25,968 nucleotides of DNA, taken from a virus. Both the position numbers and the translations under genes were made by a program. Below the pieces are notes generated by a model. The model was not told the origin of the DNA, did no database searches, and saw only the letters and a program-made list of their open reading frames with translations. This document shows positions 1 through 6,725 of this stretch, in pieces (position 1 is the stretch's first letter; each line of letters starts with the position of its first letter). The stretch covers positions 1-25,968 of the IMG/VR virus record IMGVR_UViG_3300044695_000652. One strand, written 5' to 3'.

Positions 1-185
1 ACCCTGATGGCATTGGGCTAAGCGGGCTGGAAGACTACAAGAACGTCAAGATTGGCAGCATTGACGTGACTCCTAACCTCGGTTACGGCGCTGTTGGTGT
101 TGACAAGGTGCCGCCGCTGATGGAGCGATATCTCACAGGGCTTAGAATTAGCGGACCAGGCAACTTTGCAATCAAGCGGTCATGA
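1..185 (+). CDS. Head-tail connector-like protein, C-terminal fragment (5' end outside window)
   Basis: The reading frame is open from base 3 to a TGA at 183-185, giving the last 60 residues of a protein whose start lies off the left edge. The visible part contains a short beta-rich stretch (VKIGSIDVTP) followed by a helix (PPLMERYLTGL) and a basic end (FAIKRS). This layout resembles the C-terminus of small adaptor proteins (gp6/DnaT-like connectors) that sit on the portal ring in long-tailed phages. Its position just before the small head proteins and the head closure gene fits that role. The stop codon overlaps the next ATG (ATGA). The family call rests on pattern and position only, because too little sequence is present to name it firmly. 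Confidence 0.5.
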   Translation, partial: PDGIGLSGLEDYKNVKIGSIDVTPNLGYGAVGVDKVPPLMERYLTGLRISGPGNFAIKRS

Positions 186-409
186 GTTACAAGTATCCCG
201 GCGCCGAATATATCGACGACACTGCAGCGCATACCGGCCGCTTCGGCAAAATCGTTGCCCTTGAAGACACGGTGATCGCTAGCTTGGCTGCAATGGATTG
301 GACTGGCAACGCACTCAGCGCCATCCCGTTTAAGGCAAGCACCGAACTTGAAGGCGTGTTTACCAGCATCACATTGACCAGCGGCACTGTTGTTGCTTAC
401 AGGCTCTGA
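182..409 (+). CDS. Small putative structural protein (75 aa)
   Basis: The start codon overlaps the stop of the upstream gene (ATGA), and its own TGA overlaps the next ATG, so it is translated as part of the head operon. The 75 residues include HTGRFGKIVALEDTVI near the middle-left and end in a beta-rich segment (TSITLTSGTVVAYRL). Proteins of this size with the pattern 'GRFGKIVALEDTV...TSITLTSGTVVAYR' are common in phages between capsid and neck genes and are usually assumed to be minor head-surface, spike-base or decoration proteins. No enzyme motif, signal peptide or membrane segment is seen. The role is inferred from position. Confidence 0.7.
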   Translation: MSYKYPGAEYIDDTAAHTGRFGKIVALEDTVIASLAAMDWTGNALSAIPFKASTELEGVFTSITLTSGTVVAYRL

Positions 410-618
410 TGGCTTACGTTCTTCCTGGTGGTGGTGATGCGGTAGCACGCGATGGGCTCGAAATCCCTACGCATGATTGCATTGTCAATACATACGACGG
501 CGCAAATAACTTGCTAACTGCAACGTACAAACGTGGCGGTACAAGCGGCAAAACCGTAGCAGTGCTGACAATGACCTATGATGGCAACAATAATTTGCTT
601 ACCGTTGTTCGGAGCTGA
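409..618 (+). CDS. Small repeat-containing putative structural protein (69 aa)
   Basis: This short protein begins on the last base of the preceding stop codon (TGATG). It contains an internal repeat: TYDGANNLLTATYKRGG around residues 28-44 is echoed by TYDGNNNLLTVVRS at residues 56-69, suggesting a small beta structure built from two similar strand pairs. It lies between other small head genes and is followed three bases later by the jelly-roll-like protein, so it may belong to the same capsid appendage. No catalytic motif is seen. The function is unknown and 'structural' is an inference from position. Confidence 0.65.
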   Translation: MAYVLPGGGDAVARDGLEIPTHDCIVNTYDGANNLLTATYKRGGTSGKTVAVLTMTYDGNNNLLTVVRS

Positions 619-621
619 GCA

Positions 622-1155
622 ATGGCCTTTAAGCTCAATCCGTTCACAAGTGGTCTTGATACAGTCCGCAACCAAATGTTGTGGGGGTCGTTTTATGACA
701 CGACTCAGCAGATTGCAGCGGCTGCCAACACTGCCTATTCAGTTGGCATCAATTCAACGGATGCTGATAGCCGTGGGATAAGCATTGTCTCTGGCTCACG
801 AGTCACCTTTTCTAGGGCAGGCGTTTACAGCGTCACTTACTCTGTCCAGTTTGTGAACACAAGCAACTCGATTCACGACATCAATATCTGGCTGCGCAAG
901 AACAATGAAAGCAGCGCTGGCGACGTGCCCGCCAGTGACAGCCGGTTCAGCATTATTTCAAGCCATGGCAATGTTGATGGCCACGTTATTGGTTGCGTGA
1001 ACTATGTTCTGAAACTTGCCGCTAATGATTACTTGGAATTGATCTGGTCTACCACAGACGTAGCCGCTAGTATCCAATCGCTTCCTTCGTCGCCATCGGG
1101 ACCAGCGCATCCTTCCATCCCTGGCATTATCCTTACAGCAGTGCAGGTTGCCTGA
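622..1155 (+). CDS. Putative head fibre / decoration protein with C1q-TNF-like jelly roll (177 aa)
   Basis: The 177-residue protein has a short N-terminal arm (about residues 1-30) followed by a beta-rich domain. The pattern of that domain, VTFSRAGVYSVTYSVQFVN, then a short polar turn, INIWLRKN, and later YLELIWSTTD, resembles the C1q/TNF-like jelly rolls found in trimeric phage head fibres and BclA-type surface proteins. It ends with an ILTAVQVA strand. The gene follows its neighbour by three bases and its TGA overlaps the ATG of the head closure gene. Position in the capsid-neck region suggests a virion surface protein that may bind the cell surface or decorate the head. A tail role is less likely from gene order. 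The fold assignment is inference from strand pattern. Confidence 0.65.
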   Translation: MAFKLNPFTSGLDTVRNQMLWGSFYDTTQQIAAAANTAYSVGINSTDADSRGISIVSGSRVTFSRAGVYSVTYSVQFVNTSNSIHDINIWLRKNNESSAGDVPASDSRFSIISSHGNVDGHVIGCVNYVLKLAANDYLELIWSTTDVAASIQSLPSSPSGPAHPSIPGIILTAVQVA

Positions 1156-1511
1156 TGGCATTAGCTAGTCCGCTACGCAAGGTTGCCAGCAAGCTGATGG
1201 CAAAGTTTGGCGGTGTTGCCACCATCCGCCGGGTAACAACTGGCTCGTATAACACCAGCACTGGCACTGTTAGCGAGACCACGACCGACACCACAGTGCG
1301 TGGCGTGTTGGAAGATGTCAACCTGCGTGAGGTTAATGATCTGATTCAAGCTGGCGACAAGCGACTGTTGATTGCAGCGGCTGATATTGCCAACGCACCT
1401 ACTACAGCCGATGAAGTGCTAATTAGCAGCGTAACGCATCAAGTGATCCAGGTTCGTACGATTGAGCAAGATAACATCGCCATCACCTACGAGCTGATCC
1501 TGAGGGCATAA
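1155..1511 (+). CDS. Head closure / head-tail joining protein
   Basis: The 118-residue product has the length and character of the head closure proteins (SPP1 gp16-like, head-tail joining family) that plug the connector after DNA packaging. A short N-terminal helix (ASKLMAKFGG) is followed by alternating beta strands (ATIRRVTTGSYN, TTVRGVLEDV), a segment on a 'GDKRLLIAAADI' hairpin, and a final strand pair (HQVIQVRTIEQD, AITYELILRA). The Thr/Ser-rich loop at residues 29-45 is typical. The gene is exactly where this family is expected, between capsid and gp10-like genes, and overlaps both neighbours by one base. Assignment is by synteny plus pattern. Confidence 0.75.
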   Translation: MALASPLRKVASKLMAKFGGVATIRRVTTGSYNTSTGTVSETTTDTTVRGVLEDVNLREVNDLIQAGDKRLLIAAADIANAPTTADEVLISSVTHQVIQVRTIEQDNIAITYELILRA

Positions 1512-1909
1512 TGGCGCGCACGATCCGGGTTGCTGATATTGGTGACTACGCCAGCCAGCAGATGGAGAAGCTGCTGCGGGTTGCGGTGCTTGAAACTGAC
1601 AGCAGGCTTAAACAGGCAAGCCCCGTCGATACAGGCCGGTTTCGCGTTAGCTGGCAGGTAGGGGAGAATGCAGCGCCAGGCGGAGAGAAGCCTGCAGGCA
1701 CCTACAGCGGCACTCCGCAAATTGATCGCATCGGATACAGAGAAGAAAAGCTAGGCAATGTCTACAGCGTGCATAACAACCTGCCGTACGCCGAGCCTCT
1801 TGCCAATGGCAGCAGCAAGCAAGCGCCAGCGGGATGGGTGCAAGGCATCGCTAAGGACATCCAAGGGTTTGTACGTACAAATGCCGACCGCATCGGGAGG
1901 GAATCATGA
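1511..1909 (+). CDS. HK97 gp10-like neck/tail completion protein
   Basis: The 132-residue protein shows the hallmark of the HK97 gp10 family: an N-terminal helix (YASQQMEKLLRVAVLETD) leading directly into a 'SPVDTGRFRVSWQVGEN' strand-turn motif at about residues 37-53, where the PVDTG(R/L)-(R)-SW core is the family signature. A later NNLPYAEPLANGSSKQAP segment matches the 'YA..lE.G' loop. Members act at the head-tail junction or in tail completion. The start overlaps the stop of the head closure gene by one base and the stop overlaps the tail terminator start (ATGA), so translation is likely coupled. Confidence is high because motif and synteny agree. Confidence 0.85.
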   Translation: MARTIRVADIGDYASQQMEKLLRVAVLETDSRLKQASPVDTGRFRVSWQVGENAAPGGEKPAGTYSGTPQIDRIGYREEKLGNVYSVHNNLPYAEPLANGSSKQAPAGWVQGIAKDIQGFVRTNADRIGRES

Positions 1910-2328
1910 GCAGCACCTACAACGACGTTCGTGCCGCCATTGAAGGGCGCATTGCAACGCAGATGGCGCTGTCACCTGCGTATCCGGTTAGCTATCAGAA
2001 CGTGCCATTTACGCCACCCAACAACACGCCATGGGTGCAAGCGTTCATCCGCTTTGGCGATAACAGCTACGCCACGCTGCTGCCGACTGGTGGCGTTGGC
2101 TTCAACCGCCAGACTGGCACGCTGGTAATCAATGTCTTTACGCCGCAGGGTCAAGGCACTGCTGCTAACTTCACCATTGCAGAGCGGCTAAAGGATTTGT
2201 TTGATCGCGCCAAGTTTTCAAGCATTATCTTTGATGCAGCCTCGGGGCCAGCGCAAGTAACGCCAGCAGCGCCTGAGCCTTACTTTCAAACTCAGCTAAC
2301 TGCTACGTTTGAAGCCTATTTAGACTGA
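1906..2328 (+). CDS. Tail terminator-like protein (DUF4128-like)
   Basis: The 140-residue protein begins with a helix (YNDVRAAIEGRIATQMA), continues with VSYQNVPFTPPNNTPWVQAF, the 'phe/asn-x-P-f-x-P-p-x-x-t-p-W-v' segment typical of DUF4128 tail terminators, then two long strands (GTLVINVFTPQGQGT) and a helix (FTIAERLKDLFDRAKF). It closes with a strand pair (YFQTQLTATFEAYL). Tail terminators form a ring that stops tail-tube polymerisation and joins tail to head. Position between gp10-like and tail tube genes agrees. It overlaps the upstream gene by four bases and is followed by a 23-base gap before the tail tube gene. Confidence 0.8.
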   Translation: MSSTYNDVRAAIEGRIATQMALSPAYPVSYQNVPFTPPNNTPWVQAFIRFGDNSYATLLPTGGVGFNRQTGTLVINVFTPQGQGTAANFTIAERLKDLFDRAKFSSIIFDAASGPAQVTPAAPEPYFQTQLTATFEAYLD

Positions 2329-2351
2329 ATCTAGCCACTACCGTTCACAAC

Positions 2352-3110
2352 ATGGCTGTTACTGTTTTGTCCGGTACGTCCGGCGCTCTCTACTACAAAC
2401 CCGCCGGCACCAACGGCAACTTTCCCGAATCCGGCGTCAATGCCAGCACTGATGTCATCACCGTTCAGCCGTACCTGAACTTCAAGGCTGGCGATCCGGT
2501 CAAGTTCCGCGTTATCAATAGCCAAACCGGCGGCTCCGGCTCCGGCACGCTGCCGTCTCCGATTGATGCAGCTACCACCTACTACGTGCTGAGCTACACC
2601 GCAGCCACTGGCGCGCTGACCGTATCCACCGCTGCTGGCGGTACTATCCTCGCCATCACCGACGACGGCACGGCTGTGGCGCCTAACGAGTTCGAGGTGT
2701 ACTACGCCGACTATGCCGCCGTTGGCCAGGTGCAGTCTTGGTCGTTTGAGATCAGCCGCGCTGAAATCGACGTCACCACCATCGGGCAAACCGCTGGGCA
2801 GTACGCGCCCTTTCGCGCCTACATCCCCGGTTTCGCCGATGGCAACGGCACTGCCACCATCTACGTGACCAACGAGGACGCTGCACTGTCCAACCGCATG
2901 GTGGAAGACGTGCTGCAGCGCCAGCAGGTTGGCTGCGGCTTCAAGCTGTACACCGACAAGGGCGCCACTGAGGCTCTGAGCCGCAGCATTGCCATGGATG
3001 CCGTGCTGCTGACCGCCAGCCTGAACATCAATCCTGATGATGCTCAGCAAGTGGAGATCACTTTCCGCCCGGCCGGTGCGCCTACTTTTGACTTCAGCAC
3101 TTCTGCTTGA
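2352..3110 (+). CDS. Major tail tube protein
   Basis: The 252-residue protein is the likely tail tube subunit by its place between tail terminator and tail-assembly chaperone. Residues about 10-110 form an inserted beta domain (VITVQPYLNFKAGDPVKFRV, then TTYYVLSYTAATGALTV). The C-terminal half carries a tube-like core: QSWSFEISRAEIDVTTIGQ, then RAYIPGFADGNGTATIYV, and a closing MDAVLLTASLNINPDD strand. The '(E/D)I-x-TT-x-(I/L)-G' plus 'G-x-GTAT-x-x-(Y/F)' pattern recurs in two later genes (11028-11405 and 11408-12547). The start codon follows a short spacer without a Shine-Dalgarno sequence. A stable hairpin follows the stop, which often marks a highly expressed tail tube gene. Confidence 0.85.
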   Translation: MAVTVLSGTSGALYYKPAGTNGNFPESGVNASTDVITVQPYLNFKAGDPVKFRVINSQTGGSGSGTLPSPIDAATTYYVLSYTAATGALTVSTAAGGTILAITDDGTAVAPNEFEVYYADYAAVGQVQSWSFEISRAEIDVTTIGQTAGQYAPFRAYIPGFADGNGTATIYVTNEDAALSNRMVEDVLQRQQVGCGFKLYTDKGATEALSRSIAMDAVLLTASLNINPDDAQQVEITFRPAGAPTFDFSTSA

Positions 3111-3119
3111 TAGTTGAAC

Positions 3120-3141
3120 GGCCCCGGCTTATGCTGGGGCC
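3120..3141 (+). terminator. Hairpin after tail tube gene, possible (partial) terminator
   Basis: Nine-base arms GGCCCCGGC (3120-3128) and GCTGGGGCC (3133-3141) pair with one wobble around a TTAT loop, eight bases after the tail tube stop. There is no U-run, only CACCCACATTTATT, so it may act as a weak or partial terminator or as an mRNA 3' stabiliser that separates the abundant tail tube message from the chaperone genes. Confidence 0.55.
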
Positions 3142-3156
3142 ACCCACATTTATTGC

Positions 3157-3507
3157 ATGGCATCATCTGCACTGGCACGGCTGAAAAAAGCAGCCAATCT
3201 TCAGCCAATTAAGCGCGTTGTAACACTCAACGATGGATCTACATTTGAGTTTTATGCCACGGCTTTGACCATGGCAGAACGTGAGCGCGCGCAGAAGATG
3301 CCTGGTGGTGATGATCCCAATGGTTTTGCGTTGAATCTGCTGGTGACCAAAGCAGCCGACGATGCCGGCCAGCGGCTGTTTCAAGCCGGTGAGATTGCCG
3401 AGCTGAAAAATGATGTGCTTGACAGTGACCTGCAAGCCATGATGCTCGCCATCATCACCAACCCAGAGGAAGGCAAAGAACTGGACATGAAAAGCGGTAA
3501 AGGCTGA
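3157..3507 (+). CDS. Tail assembly chaperone, upstream (G-like) part
   Basis: The 116-residue protein sits between the tail tube and tape measure genes, the fixed place of the G/GT-type tail assembly chaperones. It has an N-terminal basic helix, a strand pair (KRVVTLNDGSTFEFYATALT), a charged segment (MAERERAQKM), and a mainly helical second half (GFALNLLVTKAADDAGQRLF, AELKNDVLDSDLQAMMLAII), matching the usual small alpha/beta chaperone that coats the tape measure protein. It ends with KELDMKSGKG at a TGA. A second open frame continues directly beyond (3491-3679), so a fraction of ribosomes probably shift frame to make a longer form. The start follows the hairpin by 15 bases. Confidence 0.8.
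   Translation: MASSALARLKKAANLQPIKRVVTLNDGSTFEFYATALTMAERERAQKMPGGDDPNGFALNLLVTKAADDAGQRLFQAGEIAELKNDVLDSDLQAMMLAIITNPEEGKELDMKSGKG
3490..3502 (+). promoter_or_regulatory. Probable +1 programmed frameshift site between chaperone frames
   Basis: The upstream frame ends at 3505-3507 and the downstream frame is closed by TGA at 3488-3490, so the switch must occur within 3490-3504 and must be +1 (or -2). The codon AAA at 3490-3492 is followed by another A, so the tRNA can slip forward onto AAA at 3491-3493 with full pairing. A second option is AAA to AAG at 3499-3502. The shift is inferred from frame geometry, not shown experimentally. Confidence 0.55.
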
Positions 3508-3679
3508 GCTGAAGAAAGACAACCTGCTGCTGCTGCAGCTTGGGATTGCCAAAGAACTTGGATATAGCTTGGCGCGATTAAACCAAGAGGTAACGCTTGA
3601 AGAGTTGCTGATATGGTCTAGTTATTTTGAGCTGCAGAACGAAGAGCAAGATCGTAGAATGAAGCAAAGCCGTAGGTAA
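3491..3679 (+). CDS. Tail assembly chaperone, downstream (T-like) extension, expressed by frameshift
   Basis: This frame runs from the stop at 3488-3490 to TAA at 3677-3679, just before the tape measure start. It encodes about 60 residues: KAVKAELKKDNLLLLQLGIA, then KELGYSLARLNQEVTLEELL and IWSSYFELQNEEQDRRMKQS. The helix ending in 'W-x-x-Y-F-x-x-x-x-E' and the charged C-terminus are typical of the T domain that recruits tail tube subunits in GT-type chaperones. No good ATG, GTG or TTG start exists in the first half, so independent translation is unlikely. The fused product would be about 173 residues. The ORF is shorter than common length cut-offs and is easily missed. Confidence 0.7.
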   Translation, partial: KAVKAELKKDNLLLLQLGIAKELGYSLARLNQEVTLEELLIWSSYFELQNEEQDRRMKQSRR

Positions 3680-3682
3680 GTC

Positions 3683-5875
3683 GTGTCGGTTGTCGCCAAC
3701 GTTGCCATTAACGTCGACAGCCGCAACGCGGTTAGCAAGCTGCGCGAGGTTCAGTCACAAGCAGGCGCGACCGAGCGTGCGATTGGCGGCCTTGGCGCGG
3801 TTGTCGGTCGTCTAGCTGGTGCATTTGCAGCGTTCCAAGCCGCTAAGTTTGTTTTTGTCCAAGCAGCAGAAGTTGAAAGCCAACGCCGCAGTTTGGAGGT
3901 ACTGACTGGTAGCGCTCAACGCGCGGGTCAGATCGTCAAAGAGCTGCAAGACCTTGGCGCAGTCACGCCGTTTACCAGCAGTGAGCTTATTGATGCCGCT
4001 AAACGGTTGCAGGCGTTTGGAGTTGAAACTAACAAGGTAGTTGAAACAACGCGCAGGCTTGCCGATGTAAGCGGTGCAACAGGTGCCGAGCTGCAAGGCT
4101 TGGTTACGGCCTATGGGCAAGTGCAGGCCAAAGGAAGATTGCAAGGCGAGGAGCTGTTGCAATTCCAAGAACGTGGTGTTGCACTGCAGCAGGTATTGCG
4201 TGAGGAATATGGTTTAAGTGGTGAGGAGTTCCAAAAGGCACTTGAAAAAGGACGCATCAGCGCAGAAGCGGTTGAATTCGCAATTCAAAAACTTACTGAT
4301 GCCGGTGGCAAATACGCCAATGGCGCCATCGCTCAGAGCGATACGCTAAACGGCAGGCTTAGCACATTGCAGGATTCAATCCAAGTATTAGCGCAAACTA
4401 TTGGCAAAACTTTAGCGCCAGTTTTTCAATGGGCGTTAACTCAAGCGACTGCCGTTGTTAGCGAGATACAACGAATCCTAGACGAAGCTAATAACGCTGG
4501 TGGCGCTAGGGATCGAGAAGCCCAATTTGCGCGAAATGCTGATGCAGCGGTGCGAGCCATGAGGCTTAATCCATTTACACAGCAAGGCATGATGGCTGAC
4601 ATGCGTCAGCGAAACATTGAACAGCAGCGAGCGGATTACAGACTGCGCCAACAGCAAGCAAGGACGCCATCCGCACCAAGCATTACTACTTTGCCGCCTT
4701 TATTGGGCGCCGCAGCCACTGGCAGCAAAGGTCGCGGTGGTAAATCAGACGCAGAAAAGGCGGCAGAAAAAGCAGCACGTGAAGCAGAAAAGCTACGGCA
4801 AGAACTTGAACGATCGCTTGAAGTTGGCGATCAACTTGGCACGCAATTTAGTCGTCAAGCAGCGTTGCTGTTTGAGGGATCAGAAATTGAACGCAAGCGC
4901 CTGCAAATTCAATTTGATTTCCAAGACCGCGCCAAGCAAATTGCAGAGCTGAAGAACGCTGAGCAGCGCACCAACCTGAATCAGCTCAACGCCGAAATCC
5001 AGCGACTTGAGATCATTCAACTACAAACGGAAGAACTAAAAAAGCAAGCAGAAGAAGCTGAGAAGCTCTTTAAGCAAGCGATGGAAGGCGCAGAGTTTGG
5101 CGTAGCAGGCCAAGGCACCGTTGCATCTGGCTTGAGTGATGCAATAGCCAAACTCAAGGAAGACCTAAATCCAATCAAGCTGCAGATTGACGCGATCGTC
5201 AACGGAGCCAATGCAATCGGCAGTGCTTTTGGCCAAGCATTCCAAGATGTCGCAACAGGTGCTAAGTCAACGCAAGAAGCGCTAGCAGATGCGTTTGAAA
5301 GTATCGGCAAGGCATTTGTCAGCATGGCAGCTGAAATCATCGCCAAGCAGATGACCCTGATCATTCTGCAAACCATCTTTAATGCGTTAAGCGGCGGCGG
5401 CAGTGCTTTAGGCACAGCAAACAAGAACCTTACTGGCACGGGGGCACTTAAAACTCCGATTCCAGGATTTGCCATAGGCGGTCGCGCCAACGGCGGCCCA
5501 GTTAGCGGCAACCAGCCTTACATCGTCGGTGAGCGTGGTCCCGAGTTGTTTGTGCCTGGTGTTAGCGGCAGCGTCGTATCCAATGCCGATACCCGCGCCG
5601 CACTAGCCCAGCAAGCCACAAACCGTCAAGGCAATGACACGCGGGCGATGCTTAATCAGCAAACTGCTAACCGTCAGATGAATGCTGGCGGCAGTGCAAT
5701 GCAGCAAAAACCGATCGAGGTCAAATACGAATCGACCGTGATCAATGGCGTTGAATACGTCACCACTGAGCAGCATCAGCGTGGCATTGCGTTGGCAGCA
5801 GAACGCGGCAGGGCACTTACACTGCAAACACTACAAAACTCAGTAAAAACACGTAAGCGCGTAGGTATGGCATGA
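3683..5875 (+). CDS. Tape measure protein (730 aa)
   Basis: The GTG start at 3683 follows the chaperone stop by three bases. Residues about 70-220 match the tape-measure N-terminal domain (a region such as SGSAQRAGQIVKELQDLGAV, then PFTSSELIDAAKRLQAFGVE, VSGATGAELQGLVTAYGQVQ and GRLQGEELLQFQERGVAL). The middle (residues about 345-470) is a long Glu/Lys/Ala/Gln-rich coiled coil. Near residues 520-575 are hydrophobic helices, and the C-terminal region has the usual GGPVSGNQPYIVGERGPELF signature followed by VPGVSG. With about 1.5 A per residue the length predicts a tail near 110 nm, which suits a siphovirus. The protein sets tail length and helps DNA entry. Its stop overlaps the next start (ATGA). 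Confidence 0.93.
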   Translation: MSVVANVAINVDSRNAVSKLREVQSQAGATERAIGGLGAVVGRLAGAFAAFQAAKFVFVQAAEVESQRRSLEVLTGSAQRAGQIVKELQDLGAVTPFTSSELIDAAKRLQAFGVETNKVVETTRRLADVSGATGAELQGLVTAYGQVQAKGRLQGEELLQFQERGVALQQVLREEYGLSGEEFQKALEKGRISAEAVEFAIQKLTDAGGKYANGAIAQSDTLNGRLSTLQDSIQVLAQTIGKTLAPVFQWALTQATAVVSEIQRILDEANNAGGARDREAQFARNADAAVRAMRLNPFTQQGMMADMRQRNIEQQRADYRLRQQQARTPSAPSITTLPPLLGAAATGSKGRGGKSDAEKAAEKAAREAEKLRQELERSLEVGDQLGTQFSRQAALLFEGSEIERKRLQIQFDFQDRAKQIAELKNAEQRTNLNQLNAEIQRLEIIQLQTEELKKQAEEAEKLFKQAMEGAEFGVAGQGTVASGLSDAIAKLKEDLNPIKLQIDAIVNGANAIGSAFGQAFQDVATGAKSTQEALADAFESIGKAFVSMAAEIIAKQMTLIILQTIFNALSGGGSALGTANKNLTGTGALKTPIPGFAIGGRANGGPVSGNQPYIVGERGPELFVPGVSGSVVSNADTRAALAQQATNRQGNDTRAMLNQQTANRQMNAGGSAMQQKPIEVKYESTVINGVEYVTTEQHQRGIALAAERGRALTLQTLQNSVKTRKRVGMA

Positions 5876-6351
5876 GCACATTTGCATTCGTCAATTATGC
5901 GCGCTTTCTGCAGGGCGATGGCACGCCAACCTCGCCGGTTTACGCCTATCAAAACTTCTCCATCAATCAAACACGCACCTACAGCAGCGTGACCTATGCG
6001 TTTGCGCCATTCGGCTACACGCTGGGTGCTGGCAGCAAGGGCGGCGACCGCAGCGAATCCAGTCTTGTTGCAGGATTGGATCCGATCAGCGTCAATATCT
6101 TTGCTGAGGCAGTTGAGTCGCGCTGGTTGCTGGACATCAAAACTGTCAGCCTTGACCCGGAAACATTTGCTGATGATGCGTTGATTCGGTCTGAGCTATG
6201 GCGCGTGGCGCAATACGAAATGGACACCGAGCGCGTAATCCTGAAGCTCTCTAGTCCATTGGATGCCACCAAGGGCGACATCCCTAAGCGTCGCCTGACC
6301 ACTGGCATCGTTGGCGCCTTACCCAGTACCGGCAACGTGGTGATCAGTTGA
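5872..6351 (+). CDS. Minor tail protein (DUF1833 / L-like)
   Basis: The 159-residue protein follows the tape measure directly and precedes an NlpC/P60-like gene, the order seen for minor tail L-type or DUF1833 proteins in lambda-like tail tips. Visible support: ISVNIFAEAVESRWLLDIKT around residues 73-92 and a later VILKLSSPLDATKGDIPKRR segment, where 'L-x-(S/N)-PLD-x-x-x-x-x-(I/L)-P-(R/K)-R' is typical of L-type proteins. The Cys-rich iron-sulphur tail of lambda gpL is absent, so the protein ends early at STGNVVIS. It likely forms part of the ring that connects tail tube to hub. Confidence 0.7.
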   Translation: MSTFAFVNYARFLQGDGTPTSPVYAYQNFSINQTRTYSSVTYAFAPFGYTLGAGSKGGDRSESSLVAGLDPISVNIFAEAVESRWLLDIKTVSLDPETFADDALIRSELWRVAQYEMDTERVILKLSSPLDATKGDIPKRRLTTGIVGALPSTGNVVIS

Positions 6352-6725
6352 TGGACTGGAAGCGCTGGATCGGGCTACCTCATGAGTTTGGCGCCGACCC
6401 GGAAGACGGCAAGGCTGCAGACTGCCTGGTGATGGTGTGGCGCATTCTTGATGATGCCGGCATCCATCACCCGTCAATGGATGCACAGTGGCTGCAGCTT
6501 GCTGAGCAAAAGCGCTGGCCAGAGCTAGAGCAGTTATGGCGTGATGGCACCGTTGAACTTGATGGCCCGCAGCAGCACGCCGTAACGCTGATCCGCAATG
6601 GCCCAGCCGGCCTTGGCGTAAGTATCGTTGTAGATGATGGGCTTTTGTTGGTGCATCACAGACGTGGCGTCCGATGGGTGCCGCTGTCGTATATGCCGAG
6701 TCTTCGCTTCTACAGGTTTCGCTGA
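6351..6725 (+). CDS. NlpC/P60-like tail tip peptidase (K-like)
   Basis: The 124-residue protein starts at the ATG that overlaps the upstream TGA. An in-frame TTG one codon earlier is a less likely start. It has the compact layout of phage-tail NlpC/P60 domains: an N-terminal WIGLPHEFG, then the nucleophile region KAADCLVMVWRIL with Cys25 at the start of a helix, and a later strand with GLLLVHHRRGVRW where His102 or His103 is the likely catalytic histidine. Such domains cleave peptidoglycan cross-links to let the tail tube through the cell wall. It lies between the L-like and hub genes, the same place as lambda K. Sequence similarity is moderate, so catalysis is an inference. Confidence 0.7.
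   Translation: MDWKRWIGLPHEFGADPEDGKAADCLVMVWRILDDAGIHHPSMDAQWLQLAEQKRWPELEQLWRDGTVELDGPQQHAVTLIRNGPAGLGVSIVVDDGLLLVHHRRGVRWVPLSYMPSLRFYRFR

Noticed and set aside
2331-3050. 239-residue open frame on the minus strand
   Set aside because: It lies wholly opposite the tail tube gene; composition is a Val/Gly/Ala-rich mirror of the coding strand and no family pattern is present.
5017-5511. 164-residue minus-strand frame
   Set aside because: Antisense to the tape measure gene; low-complexity Ala/Ser/Pro content typical of a shadow frame.
6674-6724. Earlier in-frame ATG for the tail hub
   Set aside because: It would lie 52 bases inside the peptidase gene; the TGATG overlap at 6725 matches the style of neighbouring genes.
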